Shown here: positions 44,398 through 53,675 of the stretch, piece by piece
Position numbering within the stretch: the stretch's first letter is position 1
How the letters are laid out: every line of letters starts with the position of its first letter
Origin: Segatella buccae ATCC 33574
Lineage (GTDB): Bacteria > Bacteroidota > Bacteroidia > Bacteroidales > Bacteroidaceae
Assembly (NCBI RefSeq): GCF_000184945.1
Contig: NZ_GL586311.1
Coordinates: forward strand, 988,502-1,052,501
Direction: 5' to 3'
DNA: 64,000 bases
The notes under the pieces: model-generated
The model's database searches: none
What the model was told of the DNA's origin: nothing
The model's input: only the letters and a program-made list of their open reading frames with translations
Made by a program: the position numbers and the translations under genes

Positions 44398-45246
44398 ATG
44401 AGTGTAATGTGTAAAAGGAATATTTATGAATGGGGATGTTTTCTATTTATAGGAGTTATGCTTTTTATAATTCTGTCAGGAATCTTTCAAGAGATTTTGA
44501 TACATGACTATCCTGTTCTCATCAAGATTCTCTTGGCATTGTTGTTTTCCCGTATTCTTCTATACCTTTACAAAAGGTTTTTGATTCTATATTATGACGA
44601 CAACACCATTCCTTTAGTTATTAACCAAATACAAAAGATAGCAATAGGTTGGTTAGTTATTTCCGCATTTTTTTCTGGAACGATAGGAGTCTTGTATTTT
44701 GTCAACTGTTATACGCCTGAGAAAATAGAGTTTAATCTATACTCCCAATTTGAGGGATTGTCTATCTTCGGAATAGTTGCAGTCAGTGAGGAAATAATCT
44801 GCCGAGGCGTTATTTACAGACTTATATGTGACAGGTGGAACATTTCTGTTGGTGTGATTGTGTCCTCTGCTCTTTTTGGAATTATGCATATATTTAATGA
44901 TGGTGCCACGATATGGTCTGCATTGGCCATTGCAGTCACCTCCGGGTGGCTATTGGCCATAGCTTATACTTATCACGGTACGATATGGGTTCCGATAGGA
45001 ATGCATTGGGCTTGGAACTATCTTGAAGGCTGTATTTTTGGTTGTCTCGTCTCGGGACAAGTGCCTATTGGCATTCCCCTTATAACACCCTCGATAACAG
45101 GTAATGAGATACTGACGGGCGGTGCGTTTGGGCCTGAAGCATCGATTGTTGTCGTTGTAATGGGAGCGATTATCTCGGCTGCATATACCATGTTGTATTT
45201 CAAATCTAAGATAAGTTGCAAGGCTGTCGTGGAAATACCATTTTAA
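44398..45246 (+). CDS. CPBP-family intramembrane protease (possible immunity protein)
   Basis: The 282-residue protein has about eight transmembrane segments and the CPBP (CAAX-protease/bacteriocin-processing) motifs: EEIICR (Glu131, Glu132, Arg136), HIFND (His164) and HWAWN (His203, Asn207). Members cut prenylated proteins in eukaryotes; in bacteriocin clusters they often give self-immunity. The ATG at 44398 is chosen because the upstream GTG (44362) lies in the hairpin loop. Its position directly after the precursors supports an immunity role, though leader processing is another option. Confidence 0.8.
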   Translation: MSVMCKRNIYEWGCFLFIGVMLFIILSGIFQEILIHDYPVLIKILLALLFSRILLYLYKRFLILYYDDNTIPLVINQIQKIAIGWLVISAFFSGTIGVLYFVNCYTPEKIEFNLYSQFEGLSIFGIVAVSEEIICRGVIYRLICDRWNISVGVIVSSALFGIMHIFNDGATIWSALAIAVTSGWLLAIAYTYHGTIWVPIGMHWAWNYLEGCIFGCLVSGQVPIGIPLITPSITGNEILTGGAFGPEASIVVVVMGAIISAAYTMLYFKSKISCKAVVEIPF

Positions 45247-45290
45247 TATCTAAAAACAAATAAAAAGATGCGTGAAATTGTGATAGGCTG

Positions 45291-45331
45291 AAAAAGAAGC
45301 AGGGGCTGCACCATAATCGGTGCAGCCCCTG
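45291..45331 (-). terminator. Bidirectional terminator between CPBP and metG
   Basis: A 12-13-bp stem AGGGGCTGCACC/GGTGCAGCCCCT (45301-45312, 45319-45330) is followed on the minus strand by CTTCTTTTTC, terminating metG. It marks the right border of the AT-rich island. Confidence 0.85.
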
Positions 45332-45357
45332 AGATATATATGCGGTCGGGTGGGCGG

Positions 45358-47418
45358 TCAGCCTACCTGCGAACCGGGTTTCACTTCATCGAGTGTGGTG
45401 GTCACGCGGAGCGAACCGTCGGCATCGACGGCACTCAAAATCATGCCTTGGCTCTCGATGCCCATCATCGTGCGTGGCGCGAAGTTGGCCACGAAGAGCA
45501 CATCCTTGCCCACAAGCTGTTCGGGCTCGTAGTAGGCAGCGATGCCGCTGAGGATGGTGCGGTCGGTGCCGGAACCGTCGTCGAGGGTGAACCGGAGCAG
45601 TTTCTTGCTCTTTTTCACTTTCTCGCAATGCTTGATGTGCCCCACGCGGATGTCGAGTTTCTCAAAATCCTCAAACGACACTTCGGGTTTCACGGGCTCG
45701 GCCTTGTGGGCAGCAGCCTCGTTGGCCTTCTTGGTGTCGGCGAGTTTTTGCAGCTGCTTTTCGATGACATCGTCTTCCAGTTTCTCAAAGAGCAGCTCGG
45801 GTTCGGCAAGCTGGTGTCCGGGCTTTAGCAGGTCGGTGGCTCCCAGTCGGCTCCAGTCGAAACTTTCCATGTTGATAAGCTTGCGCAGTTTCTCAGAAGA
45901 GAACGGCAAGAATGGTTCGAAAGCGATGGCGAGGTTGGCCACGAGCTGAAGACTGATGTAGAGAATGGTCTCTACGCGCTTGGGATCGGTCTTCCACACT
46001 TTCCAAGGTTCACACTCGGTGATGTATTTGTTGCCGATGCGGGCGAGATTCATGGCCTCTTTCTGCGCTTCGCGGAACTTGAATGCGTCGAGATAGCCCT
46101 CCACCTTCTCCTGTACATCCTTAAATTCGTGGATGGTCTGTTGGTCCACCTCTAGCAGTTCGCCGCAGGCCGGCACCACGCCGTCCCAGTATTTCTTGGT
46201 GAGTTGCAAAGCACGGTTGACGAAGTTTCCATAGATGGCCACGAGTTCGGAGTTGTTGCGCTCCTGAAAGTCCTTCCAAGTGAAGTTGTTGTCTTTGGTC
46301 TCCGGGGCGTTGGCCGTGAGCACATAGCGCAGCACATCCTGCTTGCCCGGCAGTTCGCGCAGGTATTCGTGCAGCCACACGGCCCAGTTGCGCGAGGTGG
46401 AAATTTTGTCGTCCTCAAGGTTGAGAAACTCGTTGGCCGGCACATTGTCGGGCAGGATATAGCCGCCGTGGGCCTTGAGCATTGTCGGGAAGATGATGCA
46501 ATGGAACACGATGTTGTCCTTACCGATGAAGTGGATGAGCCGGGTGTCCTCGTCTTTCCACCATTTCTCCCACGAGCCCCACTTCTCCGGTTCACGGTCG
46601 CACAGTTCCTTGGTATTAGAGATGTAGCCGATGGGGGCGTCGAACCACACATAGAGGACTTTGCCCTCGGCCCCTTCCACGGGTACGGGGATGCCCCAGT
46701 CGAGGTCGCGGGTCATGGCGCGCGGCTGCAAGTCCATGTCGAGCCAACTCTTGCACTGCCCGTACACGTTGGGACGCCACTCCTTGTGCTCGTCAAGAAT
46801 CCACTGCTTGAGCCATCCTTGATAATCGTTCAGTGGCAGATACCAGTTCTTGGTTTTCCTCACCACGGGCTTGGAGCCGCTGATGGTGGAGTGTGGATTG
46901 ATTAGTTCCATAGGACTGAGGTCGGAACCGCATTTCTCGCACTGGTCACCATAGGCGTTTTCATTGTGGCAGTGGGGGCATTCGCCCATGATGTAGCGGT
47001 CGGCCAGAAACTGGTGGGCCTCCTCGTCGTAGTATTGTTCGGTCTCTTTCTCCACGAGTTTGCCGTCGTCGTAGAGTTTGCGGAAGAAGTCGGAAGCCAA
47101 CCGGGCATGGGTCTTGGAGGTGGTGCGGCTGTACACGTCGAACGAGATGCCAAACTCCTCAAACGACTCCTTGATCATCTTATGGTAGCGGTCTACCACG
47201 TCTTGCGGAGTGATGCCTTCTTTCTTGGCGCGGATGGTGATGGGTACGCCGTGCTCGTCCGAACCTCCGATGAACACCACCTCCTGCTTCTTCAGCCGCA
47301 AGTAGCGCACGTAGATGTCGGCAGGCACATACACGCCGGCCAGGTGTCCGATGTGTACGCCACCGTTGGCGTAGGGAAGTGCCGCCGTGACGGTGGTGCG
47401 CTTGAATTTCTTTTCCAT
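45358..47418 (-). CDS. metG: Methionyl-tRNA synthetase
   Basis: The 686-residue cytoplasmic enzyme charges tRNA-Met. It has the class I HIGH motif exactly (22-25, GVHIGHLAG), a zinc knuckle (CPHC near 147 and CEKC near 161), KISTS in place of KMSKS near residue 337, an anticodon-binding alpha domain and a C-terminal Trbp111-type tRNA-binding domain (about 585-686) that dimerises the protein. Length is normal for the two-domain bacterial form. A TAATTTTG box lies 35 bp upstream; it is transcribed alone. Confidence 0.97.
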   Translation of the reverse strand: MEKKFKRTTVTAALPYANGGVHIGHLAGVYVPADIYVRYLRLKKQEVVFIGGSDEHGVPITIRAKKEGITPQDVVDRYHKMIKESFEEFGISFDVYSRTTSKTHARLASDFFRKLYDDGKLVEKETEQYYDEEAHQFLADRYIMGECPHCHNENAYGDQCEKCGSDLSPMELINPHSTISGSKPVVRKTKNWYLPLNDYQGWLKQWILDEHKEWRPNVYGQCKSWLDMDLQPRAMTRDLDWGIPVPVEGAEGKVLYVWFDAPIGYISNTKELCDREPEKWGSWEKWWKDEDTRLIHFIGKDNIVFHCIIFPTMLKAHGGYILPDNVPANEFLNLEDDKISTSRNWAVWLHEYLRELPGKQDVLRYVLTANAPETKDNNFTWKDFQERNNSELVAIYGNFVNRALQLTKKYWDGVVPACGELLEVDQQTIHEFKDVQEKVEGYLDAFKFREAQKEAMNLARIGNKYITECEPWKVWKTDPKRVETILYISLQLVANLAIAFEPFLPFSSEKLRKLINMESFDWSRLGATDLLKPGHQLAEPELLFEKLEDDVIEKQLQKLADTKKANEAAAHKAEPVKPEVSFEDFEKLDIRVGHIKHCEKVKKSKKLLRFTLDDGSGTDRTILSGIAAYYEPEQLVGKDVLFVANFAPRTMMGIESQGMILSAVDADGSLRVTTTLDEVKPGSQVG

Positions 47419-47452
47419 ATCTTTCTTTTTGTTCTATTCTTGTTATATGGTG

Positions 47453-47460
47453 CAAAATTA
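47453..47460 (-). promoter_or_regulatory. -7 box (TAATTTTG) of metG
   Basis: The complement of CAAAATTA, 35 bp before the metG start. Confidence 0.6.
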
Positions 47461-47503
47461 CGATAAAAAGGGCAGACTGCAAAATGTATGCCCAACTTCT
47501 TGC

Positions 47504-49051
47504 CTACAATCCTCGTTCGGCCCAGTCGCCCCGGTCGAGGTTGCGGTAGCTGATGGCTTCGGCCAGATGTTCGGGCTGTACGGAAGGTGAGGCTGCAAGG
47601 TCGGCGATGGTACGGGCCACCTTGAGGATGCGGGAGTAAGCCCGTGCCGAGAGTGAAAGACGTTCCATGGCCGTGCGGAGTAGGTCGATGCCGGCATCGT
47701 CGGGTTCGGCAAACTCGTGAATCATACGTTCCGACATCTGCGCATTGCAGTGTATGTCTTTGTAGTCGCGGTATCGTTCGGTTTGGATAGCCCGTGCGGC
47801 AATGACTCGCTCGCGGATGTTGGCACTCGGTTCGCCGGGCGAGGCCTTGGATATGTCCTTGAAAGGCACCGGAGTGATTTCGCACTGGATGTCTATGCGG
47901 TCGAGCAGTGGGCCCGAAATCTTGTTCATGTAGCGTTGTATCTGCCCCGGCGTGCAGACACAATGGTGGGTTGGGTCTCCATAATAACCGCAGGGGCAGG
48001 GATTCATGGAGGCCACAAACATGAAAGAGCAAGGGAAGTTGATGTTATATTTGGCGCGGGAGATGTTGATTTGCCGGTCTTCGAGTGGTTGGCGCAGCAC
48101 TTCGAGCGTGTGTTTGTTGAATTCCGGCAGTTCGTCGCAGAAGAGCACACCGTTGTGTGCCAGTGATATTTCGCCCGGTTGGGGATTGGAACCACCGCCC
48201 ACGAGGGCTACTTCGGAGATGGTGTGGTGGGGCGCACGGAACGGCCGTTGGGAAATGAGCGACACGTCCCGCCCGAGTTTGCCGGCGATGGAATGAATTT
48301 GTGTGGTTTCGAGGCTCTCGGCCAGCGTGAGGGGAGGCAGAACGGAAGGTAAACGCTTGGCCATCATCGATTTACCGGAGCCGGGAGGACCCACCATGAT
48401 GAGGTTGTGCCCTCCGGCGGCAGCCACTTCGAGGGCCCGCTTCACGTTTTCCTGTCCGCGAACGTCGGCAAAATCCTGTTCAAACCGGCTCTGCTGCTCG
48501 TAAAACTCCTTGCGCGTGTCGACCACGGTGGGCTCGAAAGCCTTTTGATCGTTGAGGAACATGATTACATCAAGAATGGTCTCCATGCCGTAGACTTCCA
48601 ATTTGTTGACCACGGCAGCCTCCCGCACATTCTGCTTGGGCACAATGAGACCTTTGAAATGCTCCGCACGGGCCCTGATGGCGATGGGCAGTGCCCCTTT
48701 CACAGGCTGTAGTCGACCGTCAAGTCCCAATTCGCCCACAATCATGTATTCGCCCAAGTGGTCGGCAATGATATTGCTGTTGGCAGCCAAAATACCGATA
48801 GCCAACGGCAGATCAAACGATGAACCCTCTTTGCGGAGATCGGCAGGAGCCATGTTAACGGTGATGTCGGCCACGGGAAACTTGAAGCCGTTGTATTGTA
48901 AGGCTGCGGCGATGCGGTCACGACTCTCGCGCACGGCTTCGTCGCCAAGTCCGGTGAGATGGTACATCACTCCCTGCGAGAGACTGACTTCTATCATCAC
49001 CGTGGTCACTTCAAGTCCGTTGACCGCGGCGCAGTATGTTTTTACCAGCAT
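47504..49051 (-). CDS. YifB/ComM-family AAA ATPase (Mg-chelatase-like)
   Basis: The 515-residue protein has an N-terminal Lon-protease-S16-like domain (about 1-165; MIEVSLSQGVMYHLTGLGDEAV, VNMAPADLRKEG), a Mg-chelatase AAA+ domain with Walker A GPPGSGKSMM near 222 and Walker B FCDELPEF, and a C-terminal Mg_chelatase_C domain. ComM proteins are hexameric helicases that promote branch migration during natural transformation. A CPCGYYGD...CVC cluster is the usual zinc site. The comF gene at 53676 is another competence-type gene in the window. Confidence 0.93.
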   Translation of the reverse strand: MLVKTYCAAVNGLEVTTVMIEVSLSQGVMYHLTGLGDEAVRESRDRIAAALQYNGFKFPVADITVNMAPADLRKEGSSFDLPLAIGILAANSNIIADHLGEYMIVGELGLDGRLQPVKGALPIAIRARAEHFKGLIVPKQNVREAAVVNKLEVYGMETILDVIMFLNDQKAFEPTVVDTRKEFYEQQSRFEQDFADVRGQENVKRALEVAAAGGHNLIMVGPPGSGKSMMAKRLPSVLPPLTLAESLETTQIHSIAGKLGRDVSLISQRPFRAPHHTISEVALVGGGSNPQPGEISLAHNGVLFCDELPEFNKHTLEVLRQPLEDRQINISRAKYNINFPCSFMFVASMNPCPCGYYGDPTHHCVCTPGQIQRYMNKISGPLLDRIDIQCEITPVPFKDISKASPGEPSANIRERVIAARAIQTERYRDYKDIHCNAQMSERMIHEFAEPDDAGIDLLRTAMERLSLSARAYSRILKVARTIADLAASPSVQPEHLAEAISYRNLDRGDWAERGL

Positions 49052-49129
49052 AGATGGTGTTTTCTTTGTGCCACCCGGGTGGCGTTGGGAGATATGGTGT
49101 TGCTGTTGCGGGGGCTCCCCGGCCGATAC

Positions 49130-50143
49130 TTATTTCAGTCCGAGCAGTTCCTTGACCTTCTTTTCCAGTTCATCGGCACGCAGACTACGGGCCACGATGC
49201 GTCCGTTTTTGAGCACGATATTGTCGGGAATGGCTGTCAGGCCGAGTTTAGTCACCGTCTTGTCTTCGAGCATTTCTCCACTGCACACATTGGCGTAGGT
49301 GATAGAGTCGCGGCGCAGTGCATCCTTGCAGTCGGACTTGCCTGCATCAAGCGAAAGGCCGAGCACGGAGAGCCGACCGCCAGAACGTCGTTGAAGCGAT
49401 TGCAGGCGGCGCTGGATGTCCTGACTGTCGTAGTTCCACGATGCCCACACGTTGATCACGGCTACGGGAGCAGCGGCAAGAGTGGTGCTGGAGACGAGTC
49501 GTCCGCGGGTGTCATAGGCTGTGAAGGTTGGCAGTCGACTGCCAACAGTGGTGGCCCCTACGCCCCGCAAGAGCTGTTTCATGCGGGTGAGACTGCCGTT
49601 CTTGGGCTGTTCGCGGAGCATGAGGTCGATGAGTGAGAGTGCCTGCCGATAGTCGGGAGTCTGACTTTTTACGAAATATTGCCGCACGAGACAGACACTC
49701 ACGAGTGATGCAGGGTGATCTTTGATGAATTGGGTGGCATGTTTCTTGAGTTGTGGAGGAGAGTCGGAAGTTGTCTGTTGGCGGAATTCCGTCATCAATT
49801 CGTTTTCATCCGTCCCCGTCACTTCCATTTCTTTGAGGTGGGAAGCGTCGGTCTTGATTTCTGCCGTCTTACCGGAAGCGGCGAAAATGGGGTGTTCGGA
49901 GAAGTTTGGGAAGACCAGCATGAGTGTGCCTTCATTCTTGCAGGGCGTTTCAAAGGTGAAGCGTCCGGCTTCGATCTTGATGGTGTCCATACCTTCCATC
50001 ACCCCGTCGGGGCTGTAAACATATAGTTCGCCCTGATTGATGTGGAGTATCTTGCCTTTTAATCGAAAGCGTCCTTTGCCGGCTCCGCATGAGACGAGCG
50101 ATGAGATGACGGCTATCAAAAAGAGGTATGAGATGTGTTTCAT
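49130..50143 (-). CDS. DUF4369/thioredoxin-fold lipoprotein lacking the active-site cysteines
   Basis: The start at 50143 (MKHISYLF) gives a lipoprotein signal, VISSLVSC with Cys19; a longer upstream frame would run into the tRNA. The 337-residue protein has an N-terminal DUF4369 beta domain (FRLKGKILHINQGELYVYSPDG) and a C-terminal TlpA/AhpC-type thioredoxin fold. Where these proteins have WCxxC, this one has WASWNYDS (about 233), so it cannot do disulfide chemistry by the usual route. It may be a structural or binding protein of the cell envelope. It starts 22 bp after tRNA-Leu, possibly on the same transcript. Confidence 0.75.
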   Translation of the reverse strand: MKHISYLFLIAVISSLVSCGAGKGRFRLKGKILHINQGELYVYSPDGVMEGMDTIKIEAGRFTFETPCKNEGTLMLVFPNFSEHPIFAASGKTAEIKTDASHLKEMEVTGTDENELMTEFRQQTTSDSPPQLKKHATQFIKDHPASLVSVCLVRQYFVKSQTPDYRQALSLIDLMLREQPKNGSLTRMKQLLRGVGATTVGSRLPTFTAYDTRGRLVSSTTLAAAPVAVINVWASWNYDSQDIQRRLQSLQRRSGGRLSVLGLSLDAGKSDCKDALRRDSITYANVCSGEMLEDKTVTKLGLTAIPDNIVLKNGRIVARSLRADELEKKVKELLGLK

Positions 50144-50164
50144 ATCGTAAAAAAGCAGGGAGAG

Positions 50165-50250
50165 TGCCGCGAGCGGGACTCGAACCCGCACAGCCATTAC
50201 TGGCCAAGGGATTTTAAGTCCCTCGTGTCTACCAATTCCACCATTGCGGC
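50165..50250 (-). tRNA. tRNA-Leu (anticodon UAA)
   Basis: A class II tRNA with a long variable arm. Acceptor GCCGCAA pairs with TCGCGGC (one A-C mismatch), the anticodon stem AGGGA/TCCCT encloses loop CTTAAAA with anticodon TAA, and the T arm GCGGG-TTCGAGT-CCCGC is canonical. The discriminator is A; CCA is not encoded. Confidence 0.93.
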
Positions 50251-50296
50251 ATTGTTATGAGCGATGGACAAAAGGCGCATCGCCGATGGTTGAAAG

Positions 50297-50369
50297 AGCG
50301 GAAGGCTGGACCCAAATCCGCATTCCGACCCGGGGAAAGGTCGTGCTCTATCAACTGAGTTGTTTCCGC
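50297..50369 (-). pseudogene. Degenerate tRNA-Gly (CCC-like)
   Basis: The acceptor (GCGGAAA with CTTCCGC, 6 of 7 pairs) and D arm (AACTCAGTTGATAGAGC) are clear and resemble tRNA-Gly. The anticodon stem CGACC/GGTCG encloses eight bases, TTTCCCCG, not seven. The T arm is damaged: GCGGA against CCAGC with two mismatches, and the loop reads TTTGGGT where TTCGAGT is expected. It lies 46 nt upstream of tRNA-Leu behind the same promoter. It is probably a decayed tRNA-Gly gene. Confidence 0.65.
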
Positions 50370-50453
50370 AAGTCACCTCTGTGCGTTGTCAGGATGTACT
50401 TTGGGCCGTGCTTATCCTCTCCGTCACAGTGGCTTGTTGCGGTTGCAAAGGTA
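50370..50453 (-). promoter_or_regulatory. Promoter of the tRNA transcript
   Basis: A TACCTTTG box (complement of 50446-50453) points leftward, with a start near 50439, upstream of the degenerate tRNA-Gly and tRNA-Leu. Confidence 0.6.
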
Positions 50454-50514
50454 AAGCTATTTGTCGGAACTGCAAAACGATTAACAGATTTTAAGAGCCA
50501 TAGATGGCTGGTTG

Positions 50515-51102
50515 TCAGTTGCCTATTCGAAGCATTGAGTAAGGCCCGATATAGTTGACAAGATAACGCATGAGCGGCTTGCCGTTGTTGCCTCCGGTGA
50601 TAGTCCCCGTCTCCAAGGAGTAGGTTCGTTTGCATTTGTTACATTTCACTTCGCTCACCGTCGTATTCCATGAGAGCGGGAAGTCGACCGAGGCATATTG
50701 CTCAATGCAGTTGGGGCACATGCCGTCGTAGGCCACCGGCCCATTGAAGTTGGTCAGCCCCACGATGATAGATTTGTTGGCACCGAGATAGATGCCGCCC
50801 GTGAAAGCGTAGATTTCAGTCTGGGCCGTTAAGGTGAGGTCTTCGGGGTTGTTCTGTCCGTCTCGGCTGTAGGTCACGACATGAAAGGCTCCCGAGCGAT
50901 AGTCTACGGTAGTCTTCACATAGTAATTGTAAGAGGTGACGGCCGTGATGAGTTTGCTCACCGGATGGATACGTGTGTCGAGATAGAAGCGGCACGGATA
51001 GGTGCGGCTGACGGGGGCTTCGGCTCCGCAAGAGGCCAGAAGTGTCAGTGCCGACACTATGGCCGGCATCTTCAGCAGGATATTCTTTATTGCCTTTTTC
51101 AT
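50515..51102 (-). CDS. Lipoprotein with two CxxC pairs (Rieske-like/zinc-ribbon pattern)
   Basis: A 195-residue protein with a lipoprotein signal (TLLASC, Cys25). The second half has MCPNCIEQYASVDFPL and later VKCNKCKRTYSLETG followed by GGNNGKPLMRYLV. The spacing resembles a Rieske ferredoxin fold whose His ligands are Cys, or a zinc ribbon; which metal it binds cannot be told from sequence. It follows argH by 27 bp and probably belongs to the same transcript. Confidence 0.65.
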   Translation of the reverse strand: MKKAIKNILLKMPAIVSALTLLASCGAEAPVSRTYPCRFYLDTRIHPVSKLITAVTSYNYYVKTTVDYRSGAFHVVTYSRDGQNNPEDLTLTAQTEIYAFTGGIYLGANKSIIVGLTNFNGPVAYDGMCPNCIEQYASVDFPLSWNTTVSEVKCNKCKRTYSLETGTITGGNNGKPLMRYLVNYIGPYSMLRIGN

Positions 51103-51129
51103 CTGTCCATACGCTTGTTAAAGGGTGGG

Positions 51130-52470
51130 TCAGTCTTTCAGCAGTTTGCTTTCAGCCTGTTCCACGCGCTCAAAGTGAAAGCCGGCGAGAGTCTGTTCCA
51201 TGAGTGCCTGAATGCGGTCGTTGCAAAGATTGCCAATAGAGCCTTCATGCGTGTGTCGGATGTGCTTGTCGGCATGGAAGGTTCCGGCCTCGATTTCCAA
51301 CCCCACTTGTTTGTAGGCGTCACGGAACGGCATACCGTCGGCAGCTAATCGGTTGACTTCTTCTACGGAGAAAATCGGGTCGTACATCTCATTGTCGAGG
51401 ATGTGTTCGTTTACTTCCATCTTGTTGATGATGTAGGCCGTCATCTGCAAGCAGTCTTTCAATTCGCCGAATGCGGGCAGGAAAACCTCTTTGATGATCT
51501 GCAAGTCGCGGAAATATCCGCAGGGCAGGTTGTTCATAATGAGCATCACCTGTTGCGGGAGCGACTGTATCTTGTTCGACTTGGCTCGTATCAGTTCGAA
51601 CACATCGGGATTTTTCTTGTGTGGCATGATGCTCGAACCGGTTGTACACTCCTTGGGCAGCTTCACAAAGGAGAAGTTCTGCGAGTTGAACAGACACGCA
51701 TCGAAAGCCAGTTTGGCCAGTGTGCCGGCCACGGAAGCTAAGGCAAAAGCCACATTGCGCTCCATCTTGCCGCGCCCCATTTGGGCATAGACCACGTTGT
51801 AGTCCATCGAGTCAAAGCCCAGCAGGCGGGTGGTCAACTCTCTGTTGAGCGGAAACGATGAGCCATAGCCTGCCGCCGAACCGAGCGGATTGCGGTTGGT
51901 CATGCGGTAGGCAGCTTGCAGAAACAGCATGTCATCGGCCAGACTCTCGGCGTAGGCGCCGAACCAGAGACCGAAACTTGATGGCATGGCTATCTGCAAG
52001 TGGGTGTAGCCCGGCATGAGCGTGTTCTTATAATGGTCGCTCTTCCGTATCAGTTCGTCGAAAAGCAGCTTTACGGCATCGGCAATCTCTTTGAGCTCGT
52101 GGCGTGTGAAGAGCTTGAGGTCTACCAGCACTTGGTCGTTGCGTGAGCGGCCGGAGTGTATCTTCTTGCCCATGTCACCCAATCGGCGGGTGAGCATCAG
52201 CTCCACCTGCGAGTGAACGTCTTCCACACCGTCTTCGATGCAGAATTCTCCGCGCTCGGCAATGGCGTAGATGCGTTTGAGCTCGGCAAGCAGCGGGGGG
52301 AGTTCGTCACACTTCAACAGCCCGATGCTTTCCAGCATGGTGATGTGGGCCATTGAACCAAGCACGTCATATTTGGCCAAATAGAGATCCATCTCGCGGT
52401 CGCGGCCTACGGTGAAACGCTCTATCTCCCGGTTCACCACAAAGTTTTTTTCCCAAAGTTTGTTCGCCAT
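51130..52470 (-). CDS. argH: Argininosuccinate lyase
   Basis: The 446-residue cytoplasmic enzyme splits argininosuccinate into arginine and fumarate, the last step of arginine synthesis. It belongs to the fumarase/aspartase superfamily: SGRSRNDQV near residue 109, a TH segment (PGYTHLQ) and the signature loop GSSIMPHKKNPD near residue 276 with the catalytic serine. Length is slightly below typical (about 455-470). It follows the SRPBCC gene by 11 bp. Confidence 0.95.
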   Translation of the reverse strand: MANKLWEKNFVVNREIERFTVGRDREMDLYLAKYDVLGSMAHITMLESIGLLKCDELPPLLAELKRIYAIAERGEFCIEDGVEDVHSQVELMLTRRLGDMGKKIHSGRSRNDQVLVDLKLFTRHELKEIADAVKLLFDELIRKSDHYKNTLMPGYTHLQIAMPSSFGLWFGAYAESLADDMLFLQAAYRMTNRNPLGSAAGYGSSFPLNRELTTRLLGFDSMDYNVVYAQMGRGKMERNVAFALASVAGTLAKLAFDACLFNSQNFSFVKLPKECTTGSSIMPHKKNPDVFELIRAKSNKIQSLPQQVMLIMNNLPCGYFRDLQIIKEVFLPAFGELKDCLQMTAYIINKMEVNEHILDNEMYDPIFSVEEVNRLAADGMPFRDAYKQVGLEIEAGTFHADKHIRHTHEGSIGNLCNDRIQALMEQTLAGFHFERVEQAESKLLKD

Positions 52471-52481
52471 AGTCTTTTCTG

Positions 52482-52901
52482 TTAGTCCTCGTAGGGAATC
52501 ATGGCCAGTGCCTCAGCTATTTTCTCGATGCCTTCTTCGAGTGGCTTTTTCACCATTCCCTTGATGAAAGGGTTGAGGTCGGCCTTGATGGTGAGTTTCA
52601 TCTTGCAGGCCGCCTCATCGGTGGGCAGCAGTTGGATCCAGAAGTTGAATGGGACGGGGCTGTTCTCCGTTTCAAACTTGATGGTCTTCGGGGCCTCGCG
52701 TTCCACGATGCGCATCTTGATGTCACCCACCATGGGAGCCTTGATGGAGATGCTGTCGCTGTCAAACGAGAAGTCTTCCACCTTGTTGGTGGGAATCTTA
52801 TCCTTGATGCGTTCGAGGTTGCTGAGGTCGCTCAGCGTGTTGTAGACTGTCGTCTGGCTGTGCGGTATCTGCTTTACGGAGCTTTCAAATGTAGAGCTCA
52901 T
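52482..52901 (-). CDS. SRPBCC-superfamily protein
   Basis: A 139-residue soluble protein with a START/polyketide-cyclase-like helix-grip pattern: N-terminal strand, SDLSNLERIKDKIPTNKVED, APMVGDIKMRIVEREAPKTIKFE, and a long C-terminal helix (KKPLEEGIEKIAEALAMIPYED). It probably binds a hydrophobic ligand; none can be named. It sits between pyrE (57 bp) and argH (11 bp). Confidence 0.75.
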   Translation of the reverse strand: MSSTFESSVKQIPHSQTTVYNTLSDLSNLERIKDKIPTNKVEDFSFDSDSISIKAPMVGDIKMRIVEREAPKTIKFETENSPVPFNFWIQLLPTDEAACKMKLTIKADLNPFIKGMVKKPLEEGIEKIAEALAMIPYED

Positions 52902-52958
52902 ATATCTTTCGGTTTTCTTTTGTTAATGATTCTTGTCGACTGTGGCAGAATGGCCGGG

Positions 52959-53591
52959 TCACTTGTTCCAGTTGGCCGGATCTTTCCTCCATTCATGCAA
53001 CAGTTCCACTTCGTCATCGGCTATGTAGCCTGTCTCCAGTGCTTCAGCCACCACGTGCTCGTAGTCTGTCAGTGTGACAAGCTTTACACCGGCTTCCTTG
53101 AAAGCTTTCTTGGCCACGGGGAATCCGTAAGTATAGCTGGCCACCATGCCGATGACTTCGCAGGCGTTCTTGCGGATAGCTTCCACCGCCTTGAGCGAAC
53201 TTCCGCCCGTGGAGATGAGGTCTTCTATCACCACCACCTTCATGCCCGGACGCAGTTCTCCCTCGATGAGATTTTCCAGTCCGTGGTCCTTGGGTTTGGA
53301 GCGCACATAAACGAATGGCAGATGGAGGGCATCGGCGACAAGTGCTCCCTGTGGGATGGCTCCGGTGGCTACACCCGCAATGGCTTCGACTTCGGGAAAC
53401 TCCTCAAGAATGGTGTGGACAATTTCGAACTTCACATAGTTGCGCAGATCGGGATAGGAAAGGGTCTTTCTATTATCGCAGTAGAAAGGTGACTTCCAGC
53501 CGCTTGCCCAAGTGAACGGGTTGTTGGGCTGCAACTTGATGGCTTTGATTTTCAATAGCTTGGAAGCGAAATTCTTTTTTAGCTTATCCAT
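52959..53591 (-). CDS. pyrE: Orotate phosphoribosyltransferase
   Basis: The 210-residue enzyme joins orotate and PRPP to form OMP in pyrimidine synthesis. It has SGWKSPFYCDNRKTLSYP near the N-terminus, YVRSKPKDHG (PRPP loop, about 94-103) and the PRPP-binding signature VVVIEDLISTGGSS (about 115-128). Length is normal. A TAACTTTG box 34 bp upstream probably drives pyrE, the SRPBCC gene, argH and the lipoprotein. Confidence 0.95.
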   Translation of the reverse strand: MDKLKKNFASKLLKIKAIKLQPNNPFTWASGWKSPFYCDNRKTLSYPDLRNYVKFEIVHTILEEFPEVEAIAGVATGAIPQGALVADALHLPFVYVRSKPKDHGLENLIEGELRPGMKVVVIEDLISTGGSSLKAVEAIRKNACEVIGMVASYTYGFPVAKKAFKEAGVKLVTLTDYEHVVAEALETGYIADDEVELLHEWRKDPANWNK

Positions 53592-53624
53592 AAGATTTGT
53601 TTTTTACAAAGTGTTATATTCGTG

Positions 53625-53632
53625 CAAAGTTA
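53625..53632 (-). promoter_or_regulatory. -7 box (TAACTTTG) of the pyrE-argH transcript
   Basis: The complement of CAAAGTTA, 34 bp before the pyrE start. Confidence 0.6.
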
Positions 53633-53675
53633 CTATTCTTTTTTTGATTGTCTGTTGTGTCAGAGTTAAAAGTGC

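Noticed and set aside
38300..45250. Lanthipeptide or radical-SAM RiPP cluster
   Set aside because: No LanB/LanC/LanM, radical SAM or other modifying enzyme is in or near the island, so unmodified class II-type peptides fit better.
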